DNA of 14,653 bases from an uncultured Coprococcus sp. (GTDB lineage: Bacteria; Bacillota; Clostridia; Lachnospirales; Lachnospiraceae): positions 1 to 14,653 of the forward strand of contig URJI01000072.1 of NCBI GenBank assembly GCA_900548215.1, written 5' to 3'. Under the pieces are notes generated by a model. The model saw only the letters and a program-made list of their open reading frames with translations. It was not told the origin of the DNA and did not search any database. Both the position numbers and the translations under genes were made by a program. Positions within the stretch are counted from its first letter, which is position 1; every line of letters starts with the position of its first letter. This document shows positions 5,687 through 14,038 of this stretch, in pieces.

Positions 5687-6247
5687 ATGCAGGTTGGTGT
5701 ATTGGCAGTACAGGGAGCTTTCGCAGAACATGAACATGTACTTTCCGAGCTCGGCATATCATGCGTAGAACTCAGAAACGCCGGAGATCTGAACAAGCCT
5801 TATGACGCTCTGATCCTTCCTGGCGGCGAGAGCACAGTCCAGGGAAAACTTCTCAGAGACAGTGATATGTTTAACACTATAAAATCTCAGATTGAAGGCG
5901 GTATGCCTGTCCTCGCCACATGCGCAGGACTGATTCTTCTGGCCCAGCACATCGAAGGTGATGACACTGTACACCTTGGCACACTCCCTGTCACAGTAAA
6001 GAGAAATGCCTACGGAAGACAGCTTGGAAGCTTCCACACCGTATCAGATCTCAAGGGAATCGGTGAGGTTCCTATGACCTTCATCCGTGCACCTTATGTG
6101 GCTGAAGTCACTCCTGATGTCGATGTTCTGGCAACAGTAGATGACAAGATCGTGGCAGTTAAGTATGGCCGGCAGTTTGCTCTGTCTTTCCATCCAGAGC
6201 TTGACAGCGATTACAGAATCCACAAGGCATTTATTGAGAGCATTTAG
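5687..6247 (+). CDS. pdxT: Pyridoxal 5'-phosphate synthase, glutaminase subunit PdxT
   Basis: PdxT hydrolyses glutamine and channels the ammonia to PdxS. The 186-residue class I glutamine amidotransferase fold shows the nucleophile Cys79 in LATCAGLILLA, the oxyanion/GGEST motif at 47-51, and the His169-x-Glu171 pair in LSFHPELDSDYR: a complete Cys-His-Glu triad. The frame is open further upstream, but that part overlaps pdxS in another frame. The ATG at 5687, one base after the pdxS stop and preceded by AAAGGGG, begins MQVGVLAVQGAFAEH, the usual N-terminus. Translational coupling to pdxS is likely. A terminator follows at 6272-6329. Confidence 0.97.
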   Translation: MQVGVLAVQGAFAEHEHVLSELGISCVELRNAGDLNKPYDALILPGGESTVQGKLLRDSDMFNTIKSQIEGGMPVLATCAGLILLAQHIEGDDTVHLGTLPVTVKRNAYGRQLGSFHTVSDLKGIGEVPMTFIRAPYVAEVTPDVDVLATVDDKIVAVKYGRQFALSFHPELDSDYRIHKAFIESI

Positions 6248-6271
6248 AATTCTTATACAGACATAAACAAC

Positions 6272-6329
6272 AAAATCCTGCGGAGTATGTATGAGCAGAT
6301 AATCTTCTCTACATATCCCACAGGATTTT
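6272..6329. terminator. Terminator after pdxT, possibly shared with yitT
   Basis: Outer arms AAAATCCTG (6272-6280) and CAGGATTTT (6321-6329) with partial inner pairing (ATGTA/TACAT), followed by T-rich sequence on the plus strand. The minus strand reads CAGGATTTTGTTG, so it may also end the operon arriving from yitT. Confidence 0.7.
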
Positions 6330-6421
6330 TTATTTAACCCATTACACGGAACTTTTTATTCTAAACATAAAACACTTCTCTGTCTTGTTCAAAACCGCAA
6401 TTCCAATCTTATTATCTTTAT

Positions 6422-7360
6422 CTAAGACTTCCTAAGCCCATCAAAGTCCTTCATACTCTCATGCTCAGGGACGCTGTTTAACGGCTCTTCTTTCTCCTCT
6501 ATCTTCTCAAGCATCTCCTTGTACTCGTTGTCCTTGATATGATTACCTATAATCTCTGCCACATCAGTCACAGTCACAAAAGCAGATGAATCAATCGACT
6601 TTATAATATTCTTGAGTTCTCCTATCTCAAATCTTGTGAGAACACAGTACAACACTGTCTTGTTGCCACTTATCATACCTTTTCCCTGCATGATAGTTAC
6701 GGTTCTGCCGAGCTGCTTGTATATCTTGTCAGCTACCTCTCTGGCATCATCCGTTATGATCATGGCTGCCTTTGCCTGCTCTAAGCCGGATTCAACCATA
6801 TCAAGCACCTTTGAAGTTATAAAGTATGTAAGCAGACTGTACATGGCTCTGTCTAGTCCAAACAACAATCCTGCTATAGAGTATATAATGAGATTCATCC
6901 CAAGTACCAGCCTTCCAACCGGCCAGTCTTTCTTCTTATTCAGCATGATTGCCACAGTCTCTGTTCCATCAAGACATCCGCCAAATTTGATGATTATTCC
7001 AACACCAAGTCCAAGTATCACGCCGCCGAAACACACTGCAAGAATAGTCTCTGAGGTTGCATTTTCAAGTGGCTTAAATATCTCAACAAATACGGAAAAC
7101 ACAGCCATGGAATATCCAGCCTTAACTATGAATATACGGCCAAGCTGTCTGGATCCTATAATAAGAAATGGAACATTTAAAACGATTGTGAGAATACTGA
7201 GTGATACCTCAGTCAGATTATTGATCATAATTCCTATACCGATGACGCCCCCGTCAAGAATGGTATTTGGAACAAGAAATTCCTCGATAGCAAATGCAGC
7301 AATAACAGCTCCAAGGGTCAGCATTACAAATTCAAGCAGGCATTTTAGTTTTTTTGTCAT
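6422..7360 (-). CDS. YitT family membrane protein (DUF161 plus DUF2179)
   Basis: A 312-residue integral membrane protein of unknown biochemical role. Five or six hydrophobic segments are visible, roughly at residues 10-30, 38-70, 82-96, 104-126, 150-168 and 172-185, with the conserved FGGCLDGTETVAIML stretch (126-140) typical for the family. After the membrane part, residues 220-275 form the soluble DUF2179 domain (VTIMQGKGMISGNKTVLYCV and the following alpha/beta unit). The last 30 residues are acidic and look disordered. The start at 7360 has GGAAGG ten bases upstream. It begins 26 bases after the comEC stop and is probably the last gene of that operon, though unrelated in known function. 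YitT paralogues are common in Clostridia, so no symbol is given. Confidence 0.9.
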   Translation of the reverse strand: MTKKLKCLLEFVMLTLGAVIAAFAIEEFLVPNTILDGGVIGIGIMINNLTEVSLSILTIVLNVPFLIIGSRQLGRIFIVKAGYSMAVFSVFVEIFKPLENATSETILAVCFGGVILGLGVGIIIKFGGCLDGTETVAIMLNKKKDWPVGRLVLGMNLIIYSIAGLLFGLDRAMYSLLTYFITSKVLDMVESGLEQAKAAMIITDDAREVADKIYKQLGRTVTIMQGKGMISGNKTVLYCVLTRFEIGELKNIIKSIDSSAFVTVTDVAEIIGNHIKDNEYKEMLEKIEEKEEPLNSVPEHESMKDFDGLRKS

Positions 7361-7386
7361 ACTTCATCATCCTTCCTATGTTGTTT

Positions 7387-9759
7387 TTATCTGTATCTCT
7401 CTATCTTCGCCCCTCCAGGCTCTATAGTGACGCATACAGCTCCACTATCTATTGTATTCAAGGTACGTGCTCCACAGTCCTCAATTCTTTTCAGTGCTTC
7501 CTCATGTGGATGTCCGTATCTGTTATCTCTTCCGGCTGATATAATCGCATATAAAGGTGATACTCTGTTTAAAAAGTCCTCACCACTGGAATATCTGCTG
7601 CCGTGATGCCCCACTTTCAGAATGTCAGCATCAACGTCCGCACCAGACGCCAACAGCTCAATCTCACAGTCAAAACCGGCATCGCCCATGAACAATATCT
7701 TCTCCCCACAATATTCCAGCATCATCACTGCCGAAAGGTCATTTGTGTCTGTTATATCAGTTTCAGCTCCAGGATGCAAGACATTAAGCTGCATATTTAC
7801 CATATCATAGCCACAATATATCTGCGAACCGGTCTCCACATATACAACATTTACACCTTTTGATACAGCCAAATCAGCCAGATCATCCAGTTTTTCCATC
7901 GCGCCATACCTTGGCAGGACAATATTTTCAATGACTATTCCAGTGTCATCTGTCTCAAGAAGATATTCCACTCCCGACATATGATCCATATCCCCATGTG
8001 TCACAAATGCATAGTCAATATGTGCCGCTCCAAAATATTTGATCACCGGAGACATGACATATTCTCCAACCTGTCTGTTGTCCGAAGATCCGCCATCTAT
8101 CAATATGTTCATTCCCATTCCGGAACGTATCAGTATACCATCCCCCTGTCCGACATCCATAAATACCACCTTAAATGACCGATCTAAGGATTTATACTCA
8201 TATATACATCCAGCCAGAACACATCCAATTGAAAGTGATACACATATGACTCTTCTAATACATGTTTTTCTGAAAATATGTATCACACACTGCGGCAATA
8301 TTTTTTCCCATTTACGTTCATCACGGCAGATACCCTGCCCCGCAAAGGCCAGCGACAACAGCTGCAGTACAAGCAATATTGCGGCATAATATACACACAT
8401 CATCGAGGCAGATATCCCACCTGTATTTATACTATATCCGGGAATGTATGTCATAGTCCTGCATAACAATCTATAAAAATCAAGTATCCATCCAACAGGT
8501 ACTGCTACATACATGCCAGCCCCGGCAGATACCATGCACATTCCTATGACTGCAATGCTCACAAACAAGATAAATGAAACAAGCGGAACCACAACAATAT
8601 TTAGCAATATTGAATACGGTGGGAACTGATAAAAATAATAAATGATAAGCGGAGTCGTCGCCAGCGATGCTGCAAGACTTACCAATATACCATCCAGTAA
8701 TCTGCTTTTGATACGCGCCAGACTTTTAAGGAGCGGCAAAAACACTGCCATACCGCACACAGCGGCAAATGACAATTGAAAACCTGCATCGAGAACAATT
8801 CCCGGATCGACAAGTACCTGTATGATAAATGCCACACCTGCAGATGTAAGCATATCTGAGCTCCTGCCATACATCTGTCCGGTCATCGAAACCATCATCA
8901 TGATCGCCGCCCTGAAAGTCGAGCTCGCCATTCCCGTCATCATACCATACAGTAAAACAACAGTCATAGCTGTAACTCCCGACACGACATACGATCCCAC
9001 AAGTCGGCGCAAAAGTTTGAACAACGTCATTCCAATAATTGCTATATGAACACCGGATATTGCAAGAATATGCGCAATTCCATTCACCTGAAAAAGTCTC
9101 TTCGTGTCTTTATCCATCCCCGATTTGTCACCGAGAAGCATAGCCTTGACCACTGATGAATCAGCATCTGAAAAACATTTTTCCAGCTCCTTTCCAGCCT
9201 TGATTCTGAACTCATACAGCATATGCCGGATCAGACTGTATCTGTCCCCCAAACTTTTTATAACCACGTCATTGCCAATTATATATATCCCTTTATTAGC
9301 ATAATATTTCCTGGCATCAAATTCCCCCGGATTAGTCGCTTCATCAGGTCTGGCAAGATCAGCACCCAGCTCCAGCCTTTTGCCAACCATAAGCTTATCT
9401 ACATCATCCATGTACAACAGCACTTTCATTTTGCCTGTATATGTATATATGGACCCGGCTACTTCCATTTCTATCCGGCTGGCGCTCACATATACCTGCC
9501 ATCCCTGCCCGCTGTCCCTGATATCGCTGACAGTACACCACACATTACCTTCTGTTTTCTCAGCCAGATATTCTGCAAAGTTCATTTGTCTTTGAAGTCT
9601 GGCCACATTCATATAACCGATCACAGCCACCATAATAAATATAGCCACGACCGCTGACATATAAAAAGAAGCTGCCCCCCTTTTACCAAATGACACTGAT
9701 AAAACCGGTGCAGCCATGATAATAAGACCTGCCACTATAACTGAATGTCCAGTCACCAA
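7387..9759 (-). CDS. comEC: ComEC/Rec2 family DNA-uptake channel protein
   Basis: ComEC forms the membrane channel that passes single-stranded DNA into the cytoplasm during natural transformation. From the TTG at 9759 it has 790 residues. Order seen: N-terminal hydrophobic helices and DUF4131 (about 1-175); the Competence domain starting near 205, with the signature NGIAHILAISGVHIAIIG (226-243) and many transmembrane helices up to 470; a further helix at 503-520; then a metallo-beta-lactamase-like domain (530-790) with VFMDVGQGDG, THGDMDH (587-593) and GHHGS (717-721), so the metal-site residues are kept. The given start has GGAGAGG eight bases upstream. However, the frame is open to 9828, and residues IKRPLFWIAVCFALGEAYA encoded at 9816-9760 look like the true ComEC N-terminus behind a perfect AGGAGG, with ATA where ATG is expected. 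The protein may therefore be 809 residues. It sits downstream of a GerMN lipoprotein gene and upstream of yitT. Confidence 0.93.
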   Translation of the reverse strand: MVTGHSVIVAGLIIMAAPVLSVSFGKRGAASFYMSAVVAIFIMVAVIGYMNVARLQRQMNFAEYLAEKTEGNVWCTVSDIRDSGQGWQVYVSASRIEMEVAGSIYTYTGKMKVLLYMDDVDKLMVGKRLELGADLARPDEATNPGEFDARKYYANKGIYIIGNDVVIKSLGDRYSLIRHMLYEFRIKAGKELEKCFSDADSSVVKAMLLGDKSGMDKDTKRLFQVNGIAHILAISGVHIAIIGMTLFKLLRRLVGSYVVSGVTAMTVVLLYGMMTGMASSTFRAAIMMMVSMTGQMYGRSSDMLTSAGVAFIIQVLVDPGIVLDAGFQLSFAAVCGMAVFLPLLKSLARIKSRLLDGILVSLAASLATTPLIIYYFYQFPPYSILLNIVVVPLVSFILFVSIAVIGMCMVSAGAGMYVAVPVGWILDFYRLLCRTMTYIPGYSINTGGISASMMCVYYAAILLVLQLLSLAFAGQGICRDERKWEKILPQCVIHIFRKTCIRRVICVSLSIGCVLAGCIYEYKSLDRSFKVVFMDVGQGDGILIRSGMGMNILIDGGSSDNRQVGEYVMSPVIKYFGAAHIDYAFVTHGDMDHMSGVEYLLETDDTGIVIENIVLPRYGAMEKLDDLADLAVSKGVNVVYVETGSQIYCGYDMVNMQLNVLHPGAETDITDTNDLSAVMMLEYCGEKILFMGDAGFDCEIELLASGADVDADILKVGHHGSRYSSGEDFLNRVSPLYAIISAGRDNRYGHPHEEALKRIEDCGARTLNTIDSGAVCVTIEPGGAKIERYR

Positions 9760-9815
9760 TGCATACGCCTCTCCAAGCGCAAAGCAAACTGCTATCCAGA
9801 ATAAAGGTCTTTTTA

Positions 9816-9830
9816 TTTTATTGTCCTCCT
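9816..9830 (-). promoter_or_regulatory. Strong SD with an ATA codon at the expected comEC start
   Basis: AGGAGG (9830-9825), eight bases, then ATA (9816-9814), followed in frame by AAA AGA CCT, i.e. KRPL, the usual ComEC opening after Met. The 16 bases 9815-9830 are identical to 174-189, where the same spacing leads to an ATG. Either AUA serves as an inefficient start or the original ATG has mutated. Confidence 0.55.
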
Positions 9831-9837
9831 AATTCAT

Positions 9838-10767
9838 CTAATCTGCCTGTACATAGGAATAATTCACTGTAAAATTCTTACTGAGATCAATACTATTCAG
9901 CCTGTCGTTTGTATTTGCGGCCACTATCTTCACAGAGTCAACACTCTCCAGCCTTGCCAGAGAATCAACTATGGAATATATCAGTATCTCATCATCCACT
10001 CCGTCCGTTCCCTGAACAAAAGCCTCGTTGAATGTCACTGTACATTCCCCCTCCGCTGTCTCCACACTCTTTACAACAGTCTTTGAATTGAATGGGATCA
10101 CAGTCCCATCGTAATTTGTCTTCAGGCAATCCATAACCTGTTCCTCAAGAGTCTCAGCTGAGGAATAATCAAGTATGGCCGTTCTCTCAACAAGATGCTG
10201 TCCTGTACTGTCCGGCAGATATATCTTTGTCTCTATCTCAGAATTCATGATGTCATTCATATCCGCAAATGAATCCTCTGTAATTTTCTCTTTCACAACA
10301 TCTGATTCATTTACAAGATCCACCATCTCAAATATAACTGTATCAACGGAGTCAACCTGACACAGCGTCTTCACAAATGCAGCTTTACTGAGAACCATCG
10401 AATATGAGTTTGTCATCTCCCAGTCAACGCTGAATATGAGGTTAAGCGTGCCATTTCCGTCAAATGTATATCTCTGATAAGTCATTCCATGCGGCACCGG
10501 CATAACCGAATCAGAACCATTCCCCTCCATCAGGTCAGCCATGATCATATCTATGACATTCTCTGTGGAAGACATCTTGTCCAGTTTTATCTTCTTCGGT
10601 ATGTAGCCTGTAAAGTCCGAATTTACATAGTACAGTAGATATTCACCTGACTTCAAGCTTGTAAAATCTGAATTGCCCTGAGCCGAATCTTCACCGCAGC
10701 CGGTCACAGCCATCATCATACACACGCACACGACAATCACCAGTATTCTTTTTATCTTATCCAACAT
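9838..10767 (-). CDS. Lipoprotein with two GerMN domains
   Basis: A 309-residue exported lipoprotein. MLDKIKRILV and a hydrophobic run lead to the lipobox AVTGC with Cys24 as the lipidated residue. Two GerMN-like domains follow, about 42-160 and 180-300: each has a YYV- or IYLP-type first strand, a LNLIFSVDW or CTVTFNEAF strand-turn, and a SVDTVIFEM or SVDSVKIVA C-terminal strand. GerMN domains occur in spore germination GerM and in LpqB of Actinobacteria, where they act outside the membrane. AAAGGG five bases before the ATG sets the start, 10 bases after the kinase stop. Gene order regulator-kinase-GerMN lipoprotein parallels mtrA-mtrB-lpqB, so a role as an extracellular partner of the kinase is a fair inference. 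GerM is the alternative, but that protein has no such neighbours. Confidence 0.88.
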   Translation of the reverse strand: MLDKIKRILVIVVCVCMMMAVTGCGEDSAQGNSDFTSLKSGEYLLYYVNSDFTGYIPKKIKLDKMSSTENVIDMIMADLMEGNGSDSVMPVPHGMTYQRYTFDGNGTLNLIFSVDWEMTNSYSMVLSKAAFVKTLCQVDSVDTVIFEMVDLVNESDVVKEKITEDSFADMNDIMNSEIETKIYLPDSTGQHLVERTAILDYSSAETLEEQVMDCLKTNYDGTVIPFNSKTVVKSVETAEGECTVTFNEAFVQGTDGVDDEILIYSIVDSLARLESVDSVKIVAANTNDRLNSIDLSKNFTVNYSYVQAD

Positions 10768-10777
10768 AGCAACCCTT

Positions 10778-12253
10778 TCACTGCTGTAGATCGATAGGTA
10801 TCTTCACCGTAAATGTCGTTCCTTTTCCCGGCTCACTATATACATTTATCGTACCCTTGTGCAGAATAATAATATTCTTGGTTATGGCAAGGCCGAGACC
10901 TGTTCCTCCGGTATCACGGCTTCTCGCTTTATCAACTCTGTAAAATCTTTCAAATATATGGTTTATACAATCCTCAGGAATACCAACTCCCGAATCTGCC
11001 ACTTTTATATAGAAGTTCCTGTGATCTGCATTCAGTGATACCTTGATCCATCCACCATCAATATTGTATTTTATACCATTCTCTATCAGATTGGAGATTG
11101 CAAGAGTGAACTTCACTTTATCAATATTCGCATGAATATCCCTGAAACTCTCAAATGACAGATCTATGCTTCTCTTCTCCGCAAGAGGCTTAAGTCTCTT
11201 CAATATCAGCTCCATGAACTCATTCATGTCCACGCTCTCTCTGTTAAGACTGTCAGGTCCCTTATCCGTCTTGACAAGTGTCAGAAGATCACTGATGATC
11301 TCGGCCTCCCTGTCTATCTCCTGAACTATATCCTCCATGAACTCTCTGTACATCTCAGCCGGCACATTGTCCTGTGTGAGAAGGGATTCAGAGAGCACCT
11401 TCATGGATGTGATAGGTGTTTTAAGTTCATGCGACACATTTGACACGAATTCCTGACGTGACTCCTCAAGAAGCTGCGCTTTGTTAAATATGTCATTTAT
11501 ATCTTTCGTGAGCTCTCTAGTCTCACGGAACATTCCATCCTGGCTCATCTGCTCAAGGCTTCCGCCCTTCATGCCTTCAATCTTTACACGCACGCTGTTC
11601 ACATCTCTGACTGAAAGCTTTGCAATGAAAAATGCTGCTACAAGCCCAAGTATAAGTGCTATAGCCAACAGGTATGTGGCACTTGTCATCATATGCGTCT
11701 GACTTGCTGAAATAGCCTCTTTGGGAACAGCCATAACTGCAACCGCATCGGTATATCCCTCGCCATTTATCACTGGAATTATCTTCTTATACACATCATC
11801 CAGATCATATACCAGCCCATCTTTCTCGCCGTTCATCACGTCAAATATCCCATCATCAATGACATACCTGCCATCATCTTTGCCATATGAATCAAATAAT
11901 ACCCTGTATCCAGTATCTACCACTAATATACGCCCTGACAGTGAATAAGCCATGGTCTTTATCTCGCCCACGGCTTTATTCTCATCACCATCTGAATTGT
12001 ACCTGTTGACCACATAGCCAACATAGTCCGCACATTCAGATATATGTTTGTCAAAATTCCGGTTGTTTCTGACTATCTCCGTTCTGACTAACGCCCACAA
12101 CACCACATACGATAATATCGCAATGCTGAGGACTACCATGATAGATACGACAAACCTCTGGCTGACCCTGAATTTTTTCTTTGACTTCACGGCTGTATTC
12201 TGTTGTTCTCTGAGTTCTTCCGACTCAACATCTTTATTATTAGTTCTCTTCAT
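10778..12253 (-). CDS. Sensor histidine kinase with HAMP domain
   Basis: A 491-residue membrane kinase that should phosphorylate the response regulator encoded just upstream. Layout: a charged cytoplasmic N-terminus (1-33); helix 1 (34-56); an extracellular sensor region of about 130 residues (61-190), likely a Cache/PAS-like fold; helix 2 (193-213); HAMP (about 214-262); HisKA with His275 in FVSNVSHELKTPI; then the ATPase domain with N-box NLIENGIKYN (388-397), G1 DSGVGIP (420-426), F-box IFERFYRVD (433-441) and G2 GGTGLGLAI (449-457). All catalytic motifs are intact. It most resembles the WalK/PhoR/ResE/MtrB group. The ATG at 12253 follows the regulator's TGA by one base, with AAGGG inside the regulator's end, so the two are translationally coupled. 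The signal is not known. Confidence 0.93.
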   Translation of the reverse strand: MKRTNNKDVESEELREQQNTAVKSKKKFRVSQRFVVSIMVVLSIAILSYVVLWALVRTEIVRNNRNFDKHISECADYVGYVVNRYNSDGDENKAVGEIKTMAYSLSGRILVVDTGYRVLFDSYGKDDGRYVIDDGIFDVMNGEKDGLVYDLDDVYKKIIPVINGEGYTDAVAVMAVPKEAISASQTHMMTSATYLLAIALILGLVAAFFIAKLSVRDVNSVRVKIEGMKGGSLEQMSQDGMFRETRELTKDINDIFNKAQLLEESRQEFVSNVSHELKTPITSMKVLSESLLTQDNVPAEMYREFMEDIVQEIDREAEIISDLLTLVKTDKGPDSLNRESVDMNEFMELILKRLKPLAEKRSIDLSFESFRDIHANIDKVKFTLAISNLIENGIKYNIDGGWIKVSLNADHRNFYIKVADSGVGIPEDCINHIFERFYRVDKARSRDTGGTGLGLAITKNIIILHKGTINVYSEPGKGTTFTVKIPIDLQQ

Positions 12254-12254
12254 A

Positions 12255-12941
12255 TCAACCCTTGAAGTAATATCCTACTCCCCATTTTGTGTGAATATAT
12301 ACAGGCTCGCCCGGATTGTTCTCTATCTTTTCTCTGAGTCTCCTGACATGTACATCCACCGTTCTGGCATCTCCTGGATATGAATCACCCCAGATAGTAC
12401 TCAGAAGTTCATTTCTTGAATAAACCTTATTCGGATGAGCCATCAAAAGCTCCAGAAGATCAAATTCCTTGGCCGTGAGATTGAGCTCATTGCCACCAAC
12501 AAACACTCTTCTGCTGTCAAGCTCTACCTTCATACCGTTTATCTCCATGACATTTGAAGGTTTTGCCGGAGCCTGCTTTCTGTTGCTCCTGCGGAGTATA
12601 GCCTTAATTCTAGCTTTCACCTCAAGTATATTGAACGGTTTAGTTATATAGTCATCTGCGCCATACTCAAGCCCCATTATCTTGTCCATATCTTCTCCTT
12701 TGGCCGTGAGCATGATAATCGGAACACTCGAAAACTCCCTGACCATCTGGCACACTTCTATACCTGTATATACCGGTATCATTATATCAAGAAGAACAAT
12801 ATCATAATCGTTGTTCTTTATCTTATCTATAGCCTCTCCGCCATCATACGCAGTATCAACTTCCATATCATCCTGTTCAAGGCTGAACTTCAATCCCTTG
12901 ACAATCAACTTTTCATCATCAACAACCAGAACCTTTTTCAT
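12255..12941 (-). CDS. OmpR/PhoB-family response regulator
   Basis: A 228-residue DNA-binding regulator. The receiver domain (1-120) has the acidic pair Asp8/Asp9, the phosphorylation site Asp52 in VLLDIMIP, Thr79 and Lys101 in YITKPF: a full active site. The winged-helix domain (about 130-226) has the usual LTAKEFDLLELLMAHPNKVY, TVDVHVRRLREKI and a final GVGYYF. The partner kinase follows one base downstream. GGAGGAAGG precedes the ATG. It lies 25 bases after the comEA-like gene, in the same orientation, so it is probably transcribed with it. The VYTG after IMIP is a slightly unusual form of the post-Asp loop. The regulon is unknown; a MtrA/WalR-like envelope role is one possibility, competence another. 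Confidence 0.94.
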   Translation of the reverse strand: MKKVLVVDDEKLIVKGLKFSLEQDDMEVDTAYDGGEAIDKIKNNDYDIVLLDIMIPVYTGIEVCQMVREFSSVPIIMLTAKGEDMDKIMGLEYGADDYITKPFNILEVKARIKAILRRSNRKQAPAKPSNVMEINGMKVELDSRRVFVGGNELNLTAKEFDLLELLMAHPNKVYSRNELLSTIWGDSYPGDARTVDVHVRRLREKIENNPGEPVYIHTKWGVGYYFKG

Positions 12942-12966
12942 AACTGTTCCTTCCTCCGATCATCAT

Positions 12967-13659
12967 CTACTCTACTGTTATATATTCCTCCAGACCGTCA
13001 TATATGCTGTCTCCTATACCGCTTACATTCTTCAGATCTTCCTTGCTGTCAAACCTGCCATATGTCTGTCTGTAATCAATTATACTCTGAGCCCTCGTCT
13101 GTCCTATGCCAGGAAGCTCCATAAGGCCTGATACATCCGCAGTATTGATATTGACAAGACCACTCCCAATATCAGCCACATCGGGATCCGAAGAGGTCTG
13201 ATCTCCATAATACTCAACCGTCTCGCCCTCATATGGGAAATATATACGCTGTCCATCCTGCAGCCTGTCAGCAAGATTCACCGCATCTGTATCTGCATCA
13301 TCAGCGAATCCTCCAGCAGATTCAAGAGCATCATTGATTCTTGCGCCAGACGGCAGTTCATATACTCCTGATTTCTTTACTGCACCACATACGTACACCG
13401 CCAGTTCACTGTCTTCCCTCTCGGAATATGCTTCATCCAGTATACTTTCACTGCTGTCAGCATCCTCTCCAATATCTGTATCTTTTCCTGTTGTGGCAGA
13501 ACTTTCAGTATCATCTGAATTGACATCTGACTTCTTGTCAGTATCATCCGACTCCTGCACGTTGCTCACAACCAACTTTTCAGGACTACATCCAACACAC
13601 GTCATCCCGAAAATAAAAACACATATGCACGCAAGCTGTCTAATAATTTTATTAACCAT
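12967..13659 (-). CDS. comEA: ComEA-like helix-hairpin-helix DNA-binding lipoprotein
   Basis: ComEA is the surface receptor that binds incoming double-stranded DNA and hands it to ComEC. This 230-residue protein has a signal peptide ending in a lipobox-like MTCVGC (Cys24 lipidated); an acidic, Ser/Asp/Glu-rich linker of about 60 residues (25-85); an SLBB domain (86-145) with AVYVCGAVKKSGVYELPSG; and the C-terminal tandem helix-hairpin-helix (168-230) with LVNINTADVSGLMELPGIG and VSGIGDSIYDGLEEY. SLBB plus HhH is the standard Gram-positive ComEA arrangement, but those proteins usually have a plain transmembrane anchor; a lipid anchor is a variation. AGGAGGTG five bases before the ATG fixes the start. 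It seems to be the first gene of an operon reaching to comEC or yitT. Confidence 0.88.
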   Translation of the reverse strand: MVNKIIRQLACICVFIFGMTCVGCSPEKLVVSNVQESDDTDKKSDVNSDDTESSATTGKDTDIGEDADSSESILDEAYSEREDSELAVYVCGAVKKSGVYELPSGARINDALESAGGFADDADTDAVNLADRLQDGQRIYFPYEGETVEYYGDQTSSDPDVADIGSGLVNINTADVSGLMELPGIGQTRAQSIIDYRQTYGRFDSKEDLKNVSGIGDSIYDGLEEYITVE

Positions 13660-13698
13660 GCCGACACCTCCTGTGTCTGCACAAAGTTACACAGCTTC

Positions 13699-13727
13699 AT
13701 TGTATCTAACCGCCATCTAATTTACAA
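13699..13727 (-). promoter_or_regulatory. Candidate promoter of the comEA operon
   Basis: On the minus strand TTGTAA (13727-13722), 17 bp, TACAAT (13704-13699), giving a start near 13692 and a leader of about 30 bases. A perfect TATAAT lies further up at 13745-13740 without a matching -35. Confidence 0.4.
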
Positions 13728-13745
13728 CAATATATTTCTATTATA

Positions 13746-14009
13746 TTTCATTTTTGTTACTTTTTTCACAAATATGACTTTTTATCCTCCGTTCATTGAT
13801 ACTTTTTACAATATAAATATATATGCGATTATTTTACATTTATTTGGGCCTTTCATATAATAAAAACAGCATGTAATCACCTTTCAAATCATACATTCTG
13901 CACCATTAACCAGGAACATTCAGTTCGATTCATCATAGATGATCACATACTGTATTTCATATTTTGCCTATCCCAATATTACCTTTTTGTATAAAATCTC
14001 TTTTTAAAT
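13746..14009. other. AT-rich spacer between argB and the comEA operon
   Basis: Both flanking genes are on the minus strand. After the argB terminator this stretch shows no coding sequence, RNA gene or repeat that I can support. It separates two transcription units and may contain regulatory sites for comEA upstream of its promoter. Confidence 0.5.
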
Positions 14010-14038
14010 AAAAGACCTTTTAAAATAAAGGCTCTTTT
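14010..14038 (-). terminator. Intrinsic terminator of argB
   Basis: AAAAGAGCCTTT (14038-14027) pairs with AAAGGTCTTTT (14020-14010) with one bulged base, followed by TTTTATTT on the minus strand. The left arm overlaps the last codons of argB (Lys-Glu-Pro-Leu-Phe) and its TAA. Confidence 0.65.

Noticed and set aside
6612..9657. Several long plus-strand open frames opposite yitT and comEC
   Set aside because: They are shadows of minus-strand genes with certain domain assignments and lack start signals.
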